Position numbers and translations under genes: made by a program. 64,000 nt of DNA from Amoebophrya sp. A120. Taxonomy: Eukaryota > Sar > Dinophyceae > Syndiniales > Amoebophryaceae. Shown here piece after piece: positions 45,580-57,652 of the stretch. Location of the stretch: assembly GCA_905178155.1 (NCBI GenBank), contig CAJINV010000003.1:4623863-4687862 (forward strand), in the 5' to 3' direction. Below the pieces are notes generated by a model, which did no database searches, was not told where the DNA came from, and worked only from the letters and a program-made list of their open reading frames with translations. Position 1 is the stretch's first letter; every line of letters begins with the position of its first letter.

Positions 45580-48147
45580 ATGATTGGCGTGAACAATTCG
45601 AAGAAGCCGGAACCTCCGGAGGAGGTGCGTATCGACGGGAAGCGTATGACAGAAAAGCGCAAGGAGAAACTTCTGGCAATCCAAAAGCGGGAACAGATGA
45701 AGGATGTGTTGATCGAACGGTTCAAAGAAAGGTAAGTATGTAGGTATGTACTTATCAGCACAAAAATAAAACACTCCAGGCTGAAAATTTCCAGTATCTG
45801 CTGAAATGCACGAGATCGACCGTTCTGGAGGAATCACATGTGGTTCAAATATGAAATGCTTCGAAAAGAATCGGATTAATGAAGTTGAGCCTCAGCTTGA
45901 ACTTGAGCCATATTGAAATGACAGGGTGAATGGTGGTGCTGAGCTGACGGAAGCGGAAAAGAAGCAGAATGAACAAGTGGTTCGCTCCGAGGTCGAGGCC
46001 TTTATGGATGGCGCTTCCATTACGGAAAACAACCTGAAGCGGTTGGATAAGAAAATTCGCACCAAAACTTCGGGTATAGAAAGCACTGTTGCATACTCGT
46101 GCATCCTTTTGGCCTGTGATAAACATGAACTTGAACCGACGTCAGATTTATTTTGCTGCTTAAATGACGGAAAGACAAAGATGAAGATCATCATCATGCT
46201 CTGTCTGCCAACGCTTGTGACCGACTTTTCGGTATTAAGGTACCAGCGGCAGCGCACTGGAGGCGGAGAAGTATTCCATCGTGAGTGGAACGAAAAGTGG
46301 GTCGAAGTTGTCCGCATCAAATGTCTCGGCCGCCGGAGCCGGTGGCGCGGAGAAAGAATCCTCTGTGTAAGAACGTGATTGTTTTTCTTTCACTTTTACG
46401 GTTACTGAGGGTTTTTCATAAAAAATTACGATTACCCATTTTTTCCAATTTCGACACACACATTCCTCTTGATTGCCCATCCGACGCTGACCACATCTGC
46501 TCTGCAGGGTGGCGGACTGGCGTGTGTTGGACGAATTTGCGTTGTTCAAGGAGGAGCAGTCCGTAGTGGCGCAGCGCGTCCGGAAGGTGGAGAGCGGCAA
46601 AAAGGTCCGATCCGCGCTGGGAAAGCAAGTGGCGGAACAAAAAGGTCTAAAAAACGCTGACAAAGCCGCGGATCGTCGTTGGTACGCCCTCGCCCTGGAG
46701 GACGTCGAGCGTTACGAGAAGGAGGAAGCGGCTAAGGCCGATGAGGTATAGTACTTCTGATTGACCGGTCTCATCCCGACGAGGACTCTTGCAGATGAAG
46801 AAACTTCAACCGAAAGTGACGTACTTTTTCCACTGAGACAGAGAACAAAGCTCCTGTCAGTTTTTTTTTTTTTTTTTGTATCTATAAACAACCCAAGAAT
46901 GCCAATGCGGACTTCGATAATAACTACAGTTGCATCGGCGTGGACAACTCGAGAAGCAGCTGCGAGACGAGCAACTGGATAACGAGGAGAAGGCGCGCGC
47001 GGAAGCCAAGCGGGTAGACGGCGTCCTGGACCGGTTGACGAAGCAACGGTGCAAGGAAGAGATCGAGGCTGAGGAGCGAAAGGCAAACAAAATCCGGCAG
47101 GAACAACGGGACTACATGGCCAGGGTCCAAGCCGAAAACGTGATCGATCAGCAGCGGCGAGCAGAGGAAAAATTGCGCTTGCTCGGTAGTGATTTGTTCT
47201 CGGCGAAGATCTTGATAGATACAGCACTCTAGTCGCAAAACATCTTGTTGCTCCTTTGGACCACTGATTTTTGAGACCTGCTCCGCAGGAAAATCTTTTC
47301 GTTCGAGTTTCGTGTAGTGGTCCAGTCCAATGTTGTTCATTCGAATTTTTACAAGAGGAAAAAAACGGAACTCAGAGCAAGATCGGCTGCTGATGAAGCA
47401 AAGCAACGAGAGGCAGGACGAGGAGGAGCGCCGGCGACAGGCCGAGAAAGACGCCCGGGTTGCGCGGAACGAGGCGAGCGCTGCGCGCATGGCAAGTACC
47501 GTGATGGCGGTTCAGGACGCCGCCTTGGCAGCAGCGGAGGCCCGGGCAGAGGAGGAAAACCGACGGACCAACGAACGCGCGGCGAAAGCCGAGAATGATA
47601 AAGCAGCGTACCTGCAGCGTCTGCGCGTCGAAACCAAGGATTACCATCTGAAACAAATGGCCGACAAACGCGAAGTCCAACGACAGGAGCGCGAGGAAGC
47701 CCGGCTTATGGTGCTTGTTTTCGACTCTTGATCTTCAATAATCATACTAGCGGCTAGTATTTTTGACCCAATCGTAGTCTACAAATACAAGCAATTGCAA
47801 AGCATGATATAGTAATGTATCACCCCGTCCGCTAACTTCAGCTCGAACGCAGCATCCAGGGGGACAACGAGCACGCAGCGTCTGAGCGCTTGAAGATGCG
47901 GGAGTTGCGGAAGCGGGAGCTGGGAAACCAGGCCGAGCTGTCGCGAATGATGCACGAGAAGGGCGAGCGTTTGCGGGAGGTGGAGATGAGCGAGACCGAA
48001 AAGAAGATGAATCGCGAGCTGATGAAGCAGGTGAACAAACAGCTGAAGGACGCCGGTCGCAAGCCCGTATCCATCCGGAGCCCACCGAAAAAGGAAGTCG
48101 ATCCGGAAGTTGCGATTCGCTTCGGGCTCAAAGTGCCAGACATCTAA
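45580..48147 (+). CDS. TPH-like coiled-coil protein, probably axonemal
   Basis: Seven exons: 45580-45731, 45925-46073, 46240-46366, 46508-46745, 46930-47185, 47376-47710 and 47842-48147. All have GT-AG introns and consistent phases; total 520 residues. Nearly the whole protein is charged coiled coil, rich in Glu, Arg, Lys and Gln (for example EKQLRDEQLDNEEKARAEAK and QAELSRMMHEKGERLREVE). There is no membrane segment. Length and composition fit the trichohyalin-plectin-homology (TPH) proteins of cilia, such as MNS1, CFAP45 and CFAP53, which line the inside of doublet microtubules. Which member it is I cannot say by eye, so the axonemal role is inference from family type. Confidence 0.75.
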
Positions 48148-48949
48148 CAAGCCGCGTCATTTGTTTGTTTCGAGTCTCTAAATTTTGTACAAATCCAATT
48201 TGACGAGGTGAAATAAGCAAAAAATACCATTGGCTTCCTGTACAAAGAAAATCTACTTTTGAAGATGAATTTGCTTGTGAGCGGCTATGTTTGTTGTACA
48301 TTGAGCTTCACGAAGATTCGAAGTAGACTGCACGTGGAAAAACTGAAAAACTATCACCGTGATATAATGAATTTACCAATACAGTAGGTTTGAAGTTGAA
48401 CAGCAAAACTGTAAAATCAAAACTCCGATGAAAAACTTGTTTTTGGAATTATGCTGCGTATCTGTGCCTGAAAAAATGTAACAAATTGCTACAATTGTGG
48501 GTAGTGCTCGGACATTCTTGTATTAACCGTGCTGCTGGACCAGCTAATCCTCTTGTAAATTACATCTTCGCTGTGGAATTCAACCTTTTTGCGTGCGCTA
48601 ATCTTCCAAAAAAAGGACCGACGTGTATGATTGCAGTATCTCTAAATAACAAAGACCGAACAAATCCGACGACGATACCCTTTTCCGTGAATCTTCCGTC
48701 CTCAACTACACTCTTGCCCCACCGATTGAGTAAGTACCTCTGCGGAACGTATTAGTGAATATGTGACGCAAGAATCGAAAACCGGCAACGTGGCTGTGGT
48801 ATTACGGAAAAGAATTGCTTCTCGCGGGGCTGCGCAGCGGCCTCAGCGAATAGAACTGGTTTCGTGCTGATGAGGCAGCTTCGTCAATGCTACAAGTTGG
48901 CAGGTTATGTCGCCACAGTGTGTCGATCAACGAGAATCAGGAAAGCGGT
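48148..48949. other. intergenic, no gene seen
   Basis: AT-rich spacer leading into the satellite. An 89-codon frame from 48486 has no recognisable feature. Confidence 0.5.
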
Positions 48950-50895
48950 AGCCCGAGAAACAAACCGAGAGGCCGAAAGGCCGAGAAACGACCGACAGGC
49001 CAAGGGGCCGAAAGGCCGAGAAGGGGCCGAAAGGCCGAGAAGGGGCCGAAAGGCCGAGAAGGGGCCGAAAGGCCGAGAAGGGGCCGAAAGGCCGAGAAAG
49101 GGCCGAAAGGCCGAGAAGGGGGGCGAAAGGCCGAGAAGGGGCCGAAAGGCCCAGAAGCCTCTCTTTCTCCGATTTCTCTTTTCTCGGTTTCTCTTTCTCG
49201 GCTGTCCTTTCCTCGGCTTCCCTTTTTTCGGTTTCGCTGTCTCGGTTTCTCTTTCTTTGTTTCTCTTGTCGCGGTTTCTCTTTCTCCGATTTCTTTTTTC
49301 TCGGTTTCTCTTTCGCCGGTTCGGTTTCTCTCACTCATCCCGGCTTCTCTTTTCCCGGTTGCCCTTTCGCCGGCTTCTCTTTTCGCGATTTCCCTTTTCC
49401 CGGTTTTTCTTTTCCCATTCCCGGTTTTGCTTTTCCCGGTTTCTCTTTTCCCGGCTTCTCTTTTCTCGGTTTCATTTTTCTTTTCCCGGCTTTTGTTTGC
49501 ATTTCCGGGCTTGGCTCTTTTCTCAGCCCTTCGGCTTCTCGGCCTTTCGGCTTCTCGGCCTGTCGGCTCCTCGGCCTGTCGGCTTCTCGGCCTTTCGGCT
49601 ACCCGGCCTCTCGGCTCCTCGGCCTTTCGGCTACCCGGCCTTTCGGCTACCCGGCCTTTCGGCTTCTCGGCCTTTCGGACGGCCTTTCGGCTTCTCGGCC
49701 TTTCGGCTTCTCGGCCTTTCGGCTTCTCGGCCTTTCGGCTTTCTCGGCCTTTCGGCTTTCTCGGCCTTTCGGCTTTCTCGGCCTTTCGGCTTTCTCGGCC
49801 TTTCGGCTTTCTAAAGCCGAGAAAATAAAATGGAAACTACCGGGAAAAGAGAAGCCCGGAAATGAAATGGAAACCGGGAAAAGAGAAGCCCGGAAATTAA
49901 ATGGAAACCGGGAAAAGAAAAACCCGGAAAAGAGGAGCCGAGAACCCGAGAAAAGAGAAACCGGGAAAAGACAAACCGGGGAAAGAGAAACCCGGAAAAG
50001 AGGAGCCGAGAGCCCGAGAATGGGCGAGGAGGGACACCGGGAAAAGACAAACCGAGAAAAGGGAAACTCAGAAAAGAGAAACCGGAAAAAGAGAAACCGA
50101 GAAAAGAGAAACCGAGAAAAGAGACGAAACCGAGAAAAGAGACGAAACCGAGGAAAGAAACGAAACCGAGAAAAGAGACGAAACCGAGAAAAGAGACGAA
50201 ACCAAGAAAAGAGAAACCGGGAAAAGAGAAACCGAGAAAAGAGAAACCGAGAAAAGAGACGAAACCGAGAAAAGAGACGAAACCGAGGAAAGAAACGAAA
50301 CCGAGAAAAGAGACGAAACCGAGAAAAGAGACGAAACCAAGAAAAGAGAAACCGGGAAAAGAGAAACCGAGAAAAGAGAAACCGAGAAAAGAGACGAAAC
50401 CGAGAAAAGAGACGAAACCGAGGAAAGAAACGAAACCGAGAAAAGAGACGAAACCGAGAAAAGAGACGAAACCAAGAAAAGAGAAACCGGGAAAAGAGAA
50501 ACCGAGAGAGAAGAAAGAGAAACCGAGAAAGAAGAAACCGAGAAAGAAGAAACCGAGAAAAGAGAAACCGAGAATCCCGGTGCTCGGTTTCCAATTCTCG
50601 GTTTCCAATTCTCGGTTTCCAATTCTCGGTTTCCAATTCTCGGTTTCCAATTCCCGGTTTCCAATTCCCGGTTTCCAATTCCCGGTTTCCAATTCCCGGT
50701 TTCCAATTCTCGGTTTCCAATTCTCGGTTTGCAATTCCCGGTTTGCAATTCCCGGTTTCCAATTCCCGGTTTGCAATTCCCGGTTTCCAATTCCCGGTTT
50801 CCGGTTTCCGGTTTGCAATTCTCGGTTTCCAATTCTCGGTTTCCGGTTTCCGGTTTGCAATTCTCGGTTTCCAATTCCTGATTCTCGGTTTTTTT
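48950..50895. repeat. purine/pyrimidine satellite with strand switches
   Basis: Almost 2 kb built from variants of a CCGAGAA/TTCTCGG core in five blocks. A, 48950-49156: GGCCGAAAGGCCGAGAAGGG units. B, 49157-49500: TTTCTCTTTTCTCGG-type units. C, 49520-49813: GGCCTTTCGGCTTCTC units, the inverse of A. D, 49814-50575: GAAACCGAGAAAAGAGAC-type units, the inverse of B. E, 50576-50895: GGTTTCCAATTCTC/CC units. Block D has a higher-order period of 135 bp (landmark GAGGAAAGAAAC near 50150, 50285 and 50420). The long ORFs in all frames here are products of the repeat, not genes. Confidence 0.95.
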
Positions 50896-51173
50896 GTGCC
50901 TGGACATGGATTGACTTGATACGTGTGAGTTGAGGAGCTCGAGGTTCGATGAGAGAGGAACGAATTATTGCAAGGATATCCGTTCTTGCTCGAGATGCGG
51001 TTGACGCCGCATTTTCTCGGAAGAGAGCAATTCTTGGTCTCTCGGTCACTGCAACATCATACATACGTATGTATGCACTGAAACAAGGCGAGCCATCGGC
51101 ATGCGTCTGCTACTGCTTTTAGAAGAGGAGGAATAAGTAGGAGGATTGAAGCATCAGGGGATCATCATCAATC

Positions 51174-54100
51174 ATGAGTCAGTTCGGCATGGATGATGCG
51201 GACGGCGATCGGCCGGTGCGGCTGCCGTCGCAGATATTTCGACGTGGGGGCCTGACGCTGGACAACTGGATTTTGATCGGACGGTTTCTCTATCCAGAGG
51301 ACCTGATCACCCTGCGAGGCACGAACAAGATGCTGAATCGCCTTTTTCCGCACCTAATCCAGATCCTGATGGATCTGTGGATCACGAAAGTCGGGTCGGA
51401 ATTCCCCCTCGCGGAGCTCGAGACGGACATGATGAACTTCTTTATCGGACCCACCTACGAAAGAGTCTTGGAGCTAAAAAGTATCGTTTTTTTACGTGAC
51501 TAATGGTAAAAATCTTGATTGCGTTGTCGAGCGATGTACTAAAGCAAGAGCGTCGTGGTTTCCTTCGTGTGATGCTCTGTAGTAATGTCCAACCAAAATG
51601 ACAATGACTATGCCGAAACATAGGTAATTACAGCGAAGGGATGGAGCAGTTTCTAGCGAAGATTAGCGACAAGCGTTTTGTGAAGCCGATTTGGAGGCCG
51701 TACATCGAGGGCATCCTGCTGCTGCTCCGTTGCTACGAGTCGATTCAGCGGGGGCGAGCCAAGGCCAATCTAGGCTGGTGGTACGACGACTCCATTTTTG
51801 GTAGCCAAGCGTTTGATCGAAACCAACACGAAAACTTTCAGAAGATCAAGTACTGGTTCGGTGGCCTGGATAGCAAGAAAAAGGTACGTATTTACTGGTT
51901 TTTTTTTTGATTGGAACGAACGAAGATGAAAAGCGAAAAAGACACCTGAACGTTCATTGAAAGGCTGCATGAAGATATGTGAAACGACGAGTCGATATTT
52001 TTCTAAAGCTATGGCATTTTTCTTTTCTGCAGGTCCGCGGCAAGGCGGTAGCAGCCATGGACGAAGCAGAGGAACAGGCTTACGGTGCGCGTAGCCAAAC
52101 AGCAAAGGTGTTTTCCAGGAGCGACTTCCGAAAATACTACTCGGTTGGCAAGGGTTCAGCCTTCGAAGACTGGACGTGGCTCGATTTCCGGGAACTGGAG
52201 CCGTCGCTGTGCGGCTCTTACTTGCGCTACACTGAGTTTTTGCGACAACTTCTCGCACAGAAGAGGCGATCGCAGGAGGCGATGCTGCTGGAGAGCGCGT
52301 ATAGACTCTTCTGTCAGCTACTTTCGGGTGTGTTGTTTTATCAAGGACATGAAGATTGAGAACGAAGTTACAAGTTATAGAAAAATTACTCTATATCGAT
52401 AATATCCCAGTGGTACCGACGAGAACTCAGCATCCTTGACGAACTTGACTGCAGAAGAGCGTACTGCGCATGTTGACAAGATTCGAAAGCGAGAGCAGGA
52501 CCGAAAAGCTGCGTATGGAACACTGGACGAGCCACCAGACGAGCTTGTCGAGGTACTACCCGGGCGGTGTTTAAGATTCGAAAATGTGCTTCACTAGATC
52601 GTTTTTCTACTTGTGTCCATAGAGGGACCCCTACTCATTGGAAAATGAAATTCTGTATGCACTTGCATGATAGGTTGGAACCGCCGCTTGCGCCTGGGTG
52701 TACGAAGCTATTACGCTTTTCAACCGAAGCAAGGAAGCCATCACGCACTGCCGCTTTCTCCTGTCGTATTTAGCGGTGGCGCAGATGGGCATGGCAGTGT
52801 TGGAGTTTACCGAACCGCAGATGCTGGTGCTGAATTCCGCCCGGTTTCTGACTCGCAGTTTGTTTAGTCTCCGAAGATCGCACCTGACTACCACGGATGT
52901 GGAGCTAGCCCAGCTGATCTTCGCCCGCGGGGACCCCACGCCCACGGGAATCGCACCGCCCACCGTTATGCAGCGAGTCCTTGGCGTTGCCCCACCGAAG
53001 GACACGCAAGCTTCCAAGAAATCCAAATCAGTCTCCGGCGGCTCGACCACCTCCAGCTCTGCCACGCAAGAGGACTTTCTAGCGCAGCTGAAGACCAAAC
53101 AGAGTACTAAGGGACGCCAGAATATTTTTGTTTTGTAGTTGTTAGAGATGAAAGTGTGATTTTTTGCGAAGCCGATGACTGAGGAGGTAGGTAGAACCTG
53201 CGCGACGTGAGGGCAGTAGAATTGATTCAAATTTATGTGCTTTGCAGCGATCTGTGGATCTAAAAGATGCTTGTTTCCTCCAATCCATCACGCCAGATTT
53301 CCTCAAGGTCCAGAGCGCCGGTTATCAAGTTCCCTCCGTGTTGGTATTGCGCACGCTCGCGCCCCGGCCCTATCTGAACGATTTTCGGTACGCGGAAGGC
53401 GGAACCGTGGTCACAAAGTTTTCCGCGCTAGGCGCCAAATTTCGCAAGCACGCCCGACGGACGTACGTGGCAATCCAGGTAGCGAACATGTTCAATGAGT
53501 GGTACGAGCGACACAACCGCAACCGCGGGAAGAGTTTGTTCAGCGTGGAGTCCTTCGCACCCGGCAGCAGTGCCAACGTCGGCGGCAGCGCGGAGCCCCG
53601 GGACCCCAACGCGGACGCGGGCTCCGGCGAGAAGTTTGCGTTGCGCAAGAAGAAGCCCCCAGAGGTGGGCAAATACGGCTTCGAGTACAAACCGAAGCGG
53701 CCCTGGGACCCCAGCAATCTGTATCCAGCACCCATTCCTCGTGTGTCCTTTTTGGATCCTTCGGGCGGAGAAGACGAAAGCATGCAAAATTCGAAGCGGA
53801 AACAGAACCTGAACAAACCCCCCAGCCGGGAAAACGCCAACAACAAGCTTCCGAGCTTCAAGCATCTCCAGGGAGGGCAGATCACGCCGGCGGTATCGAG
53901 TGTGACCGGGCACCTCCCGCACGTGATCGAGGGCCCCACGAGCCGCGCCTCCTCCAGCTCTTCCACGAGGTGGCGGCAGACTGGTCCGGCCAAGAGCGAA
54001 CTCGATATGCTGATCGAAACCACCAAGCGGGACATGAGCTACGGCGACATGGTGCGGCGCAGCGCCTCGAAGGAAGAAGCAGATGCAGAGCAAGAAAGCA

Positions 54101-54819
54101 ACGCGTCCTCTTCCAAGGAGGCGGGTGGTGCAGCGGGTCAGTCGTCCTCGCAACTGCAAACCATAGTCGAGAACGTGATGAAGGAGGATCCGGCCGCCAC
54201 GGCCGAGGAACTGTCGGACCTGGTCACCGCTGCCGTGATTGAGAACAGTCTGAATCAGCTCGCGGACGCCGAAAACGCGGAGGTTCGCGTCGGGCAGGAC
54301 CTGCTGGAAGTAAGCTTGCAGGAAGCGATGGACCGGCTGCTGCAGGAGGACCGCGAGAGCGTGCGCGGCGACGACAGTCGCCCCTCTACGGCCAACGTGT
54401 CGCAGCACCAGTCCGCACAGATGAACAAGACCAGCACCAACACCTCGAAGTCCAAACAAAATAAGCCTTCGATGTCGCAGATGCGTGTCAGCTTCTACCC
54501 GGAGACGGTGCCGGAGACTATCGCTCGGGAGTACAAGGAGACGGAAGACTACCGGGATCGAATTCTCACGCTGGGGAGTCACCTGGGACCCTACGCGCGG
54601 GGCCATTTGGTGACTGCGGAGAATAACGACAGCGTGAACACCGTCCTGAATACCAGGAAGGGGGGCAAAAAGGCGCGGAAACCCATCAAGAGCATGGTCG
54701 ATCTGTATGTGCTGCCCAAGCTCTACCCCACCAACGCCGTCGGACAAAAGGCCGGGCGCCAAGTCGTCGGAACGAGACAAAACTGGTCCACTCCCGGGCA
54801 GCGTGAGGTCATGTTCTAA
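51174..54819 (+). CDS. F-box-like protein, large
   Basis: Six exons: 51174-51480, 51624-51883, 52033-52331, 52411-52552, 52674-53129 and 53248-54819 give 1,011 residues. The N-terminus has an F-box-like stretch near residues 27-58 (LTLDNWILIGRFLYPEDLITLRGTNKML), which would bind SKP1 in a ubiquitin ligase. The middle is helical and soluble. The C-terminal 500 residues are basic, Ser/Ala-rich and likely disordered, with an acidic helical block (NVMKEDPAATAEELSDLV). No membrane segment is visible. Exons 3/4 and 5/6 use weaker donors (GTTGTT and GTTTTG), so those borders are less sure. Overall function is unknown; the F-box is a motif-level call only. Confidence 0.6.
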
Positions 54820-55700
54820 TCGATCCTAAAGAAAATAATCAGCACGTCGTCGTTGTGGTGAATGAAATGTGGGTCACCACGTCAGTTCACACGACTGACT
54901 GCTTGGCTTTTCGTGTGGACCTTTTTATTCCACACCGTGTAGAAATGAACAACGAGGACTCCTCTTTGCGTTTCAAAATTAAATGTCCGTGGATGTCTAG
55001 TACTTCCATTGCCTTTTTTATGGTTCAACAAATGCATTCAACCGCAATATAACATTTACAGATTAAGCTTTTTCCAATATACGTTTCTGACAACAGCTGG
55101 CTGGTTAATTTCACTCAAATGCAAGCTAATTGTCGGCCAGGGCGGCAGCAGCCGCCCACCGGCCTATAGACGCCGAGTGTCTAAATTAGATGCAAAACCA
55201 AAAGGAATCATAAGTGCGAAAAAGCAAGTTTCAGATAGATTTTTGAACACCTGTACTAGAGCTGCATTCCTGTATTCCCCCATTGATGCAACTATTTGGT
55301 TCCCATTGAAATCACATTGAAAGCTGTGCTTTGAAGAACGAAGTGGACTTTCGTGTACAAAGAAATGTCTCAAAATAGACACACTCACACTAGTCTCTGG
55401 CGTTGCCAGCACGCAGTGAAGTTTTTGTTTTTCTCTTTCTCTGCTTTTTCTCGGCTCGACGGTGCACCTACACATGACGCATAGCCATTTTTCTTTTTGA
55501 CGGCCTGATCGAGGCTTCTCAGCAGAAGACATAGAAGCGGATGGATCTCCTAAAAAGAGGCTCATAGTACAACTGGTTCCATCCAGCGATAAAGTAGAGG
55601 GAGAGCGAGACGAGTAAAAAACGATCGCGTCGAACTTCTCAGAAATAAGATAAATCCTTACTGGCACGAAGTAAGTAAATGTAACCCCATCACGCCCAAG
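54820..55700. other. intergenic, no gene seen
   Basis: Spacer upstream of GPI8. Weak frames on both strands only; a 202-codon minus-strand frame (55772-55164) runs into the GPI8 gene and has no known motif. Confidence 0.5.
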
Positions 55701-57380
55701 ATGCTGTGTGTCTATTTTCGCATGCCTTTTCTTATCCGTCTGCTGCTCGGCGTGCTGTGGGGTCGTCGCCACCTCGTTTCTGCCGGCGCCGCTTCTTCCA
55801 AGTCATCTTCCCGGGGGACGAATATGCTAAACAACTGGGCGGTAATACTGGACTCGAGCCGGTACTTCTACAATTACCGGCACGCGAGCAACGCCTTGTC
55901 CTTCTATCACACGGTGAAGCGTTTGGGCATTCCCGATAGCCAGATCATTCTCATGCTGGCAGAGGACTACGCGTGTAATCCGCGGAATCCCTTCCCCGGG
56001 CAAATCTTCAACGACCAGAGCAAGTCGCTCAATTTGTACTCCGACGAGGGTGACGCTAATTCATCGTCGGGGCCATTTCAAAATCGCGGCCAGAGCAGGC
56101 GGACGTCGGACACAAAAGTAGACCAACTTTCGCAGCTTCAGCAGGACAGCTCCTCCAGTGTCGAGGTGGACTACCGGGGCGACGAGGTGACAGTTGGCAA
56201 CTTCCTGCGACTGCTGACCGGCAAGCACCCCAAGTGGACGCCGCGGAACAAGCGGTTGCTGACCAACCAGCAGAGCAACCTGCTCATTTACGCGACGGGG
56301 CACAGCGGCGCGGGGTTTTTGAAATTTCAGGATTGGGAAGAACTGCAGTCGCAGGATTTAGCGGACGCGCTGCATGTGATGCACCAGCAAAAGCGGTATG
56401 GCAAGGTGTTCTGGATTTCGGACACCTGCCAGGCGGCCTCGATCCAGAACGACATTTACTCGCCCAACGTGCTGGCGCTCGGGAGCAGTAGGGTGGGCGA
56501 AAACAGCTACTCGCACCACATCGACTACGACATCGGGGCCGCCGTTATCGACCGGTTTACGCACGATTCCCTGGAATTCTTCAACCGGGCCCTCGTGCCG
56601 CAGAATCCGCAGATGCACCGCGTTACGATCCGGGATTACTTGCAGGCTCTCGTGCCGGCGCGACTGTTCTCCAACCCGGAATTGCGCACGGACCTGATGA
56701 CGAGGAGTCCGGGCGTTGCTGCCGCGGACCCGGCGGGCACCGCGCTAGTGGAGTTTTTCGGAAACTCCCCGGGTGGCACGACCGTGGAAACTGTCCCGGC
56801 GGGTCGGTGGAGATTGCCAAGAACGCCGGCGGGTGTACGAGCGATGCTGTGGGGGAGTACAAGCAAGGGAGGAACTCGGAAGAACAGCAAAGGCACTGTC
56901 AAGGACTACAATGCTGCGCCCGGAATCGCGGCCGTGCTTCGAGAGTTGGAAGATGCAGAAAAGACTGCTGCGGGGGCCAAAGACGACACTCTTCCATCTT
57001 CAAATGCCGCTCAAGCAGGCGCTAGGACTACCGGAGTAGATCAAAAGCCAGCATTGGTAGAAGATGCTGACGCGAGCAATATGGAAAAAATTATCGAGGA
57101 AAAGAACACGAATGCGCGCACAAAGGCTACTGCGGTTGCGGTTAGCGTTTTGGTCCTGTTGCTCACGTTGGAAAGTAATTTGTTTTGGAATCAAAAGCAG
57201 TGGATCATGGGATCGACTCGTGATGCAAATTTATTTCGGGTAGCATGTTGTTATTTGATGGATCGGGGTCGGCAACCGCAACACCAGACTTGTTCGTGCT
57301 TACGTTGTGCACCTATTATGCACTTCTACATTTTATTTTGTGCAGTTGGAATCGTAGTAGTCGTAGATTCGAAGCCGTGA
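55701..57380 (+). CDS. GPI8: GPI-anchor transamidase catalytic subunit (GPI8/PIG-K)
   Basis: A 559-residue C13-family cysteine protease homologue, ATG at 55701. The hydrophobic N-terminus is a signal peptide. The family signature is clear: NNWAVILDSSRYFYNYRHAS, then catalytic His201 in TGHSGAGFLKFQDWEE and catalytic Cys243 in ISDTCQAAS, followed by YSPNVLALGSS and VGENSYSH. It cleaves the C-terminal signal of precursor proteins in the ER and attaches the GPI anchor. Compared with animal PIG-K there is a Ser/Gln-rich insert near residues 115-155 and a longer tail, with a C-terminal membrane helix near residue 475 (TAVAVSVLVLLLTL). A possible intron (57173-57340, GTAATT...GTGCAG) after this helix keeps the same final frame, so the last 70 residues are uncertain. 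Confidence 0.93.
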   Translation: MLCVYFRMPFLIRLLLGVLWGRRHLVSAGAASSKSSSRGTNMLNNWAVILDSSRYFYNYRHASNALSFYHTVKRLGIPDSQIILMLAEDYACNPRNPFPGQIFNDQSKSLNLYSDEGDANSSSGPFQNRGQSRRTSDTKVDQLSQLQQDSSSSVEVDYRGDEVTVGNFLRLLTGKHPKWTPRNKRLLTNQQSNLLIYATGHSGAGFLKFQDWEELQSQDLADALHVMHQQKRYGKVFWISDTCQAASIQNDIYSPNVLALGSSRVGENSYSHHIDYDIGAAVIDRFTHDSLEFFNRALVPQNPQMHRVTIRDYLQALVPARLFSNPELRTDLMTRSPGVAAADPAGTALVEFFGNSPGGTTVETVPAGRWRLPRTPAGVRAMLWGSTSKGGTRKNSKGTVKDYNAAPGIAAVLRELEDAEKTAAGAKDDTLPSSNAAQAGARTTGVDQKPALVEDADASNMEKIIEEKNTNARTKATAVAVSVLVLLLTLESNLFWNQKQWIMGSTRDANLFRVACCYLMDRGRQPQHQTCSCLRCAPIMHFYILFCAVGIVVVVDSKP

Positions 57381-57652
57381 ACGAGCATTTTTTCTGAGTG
57401 ATCATGGAGACAAAGAAGTGAAAATGGGCGATCGATCAATCAGAATCATCTTCATCTTTGTGCAGAGATGCGGTGATGAGCGAAAAAAAGCGGAGGCGCA
57501 CATCAATCGGTGAATCGCAAGAGAAAGTATCATGCCAGATCTGCACGCGAAAATGAATCACGAGCTGTGGTTTTTCTTGTGAGAGGAGGAGTTGAAGATC
57601 ATATAGGCAGGATAACAAAAAATACAAGTTGCAAAATATAGACTTCATCAAC

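Noticed and set aside
48864-51064. Several long ORFs (up to 417 codons) on both strands
   Set aside because: They are translations of the satellite; all six frames are open because the repeat units lack stops. Composition is pure repeat (RFLFS, NREKR).
53428-54780. 450-codon minus-strand frame
   Set aside because: Antisense shadow of the last exon of the F-box-like gene.
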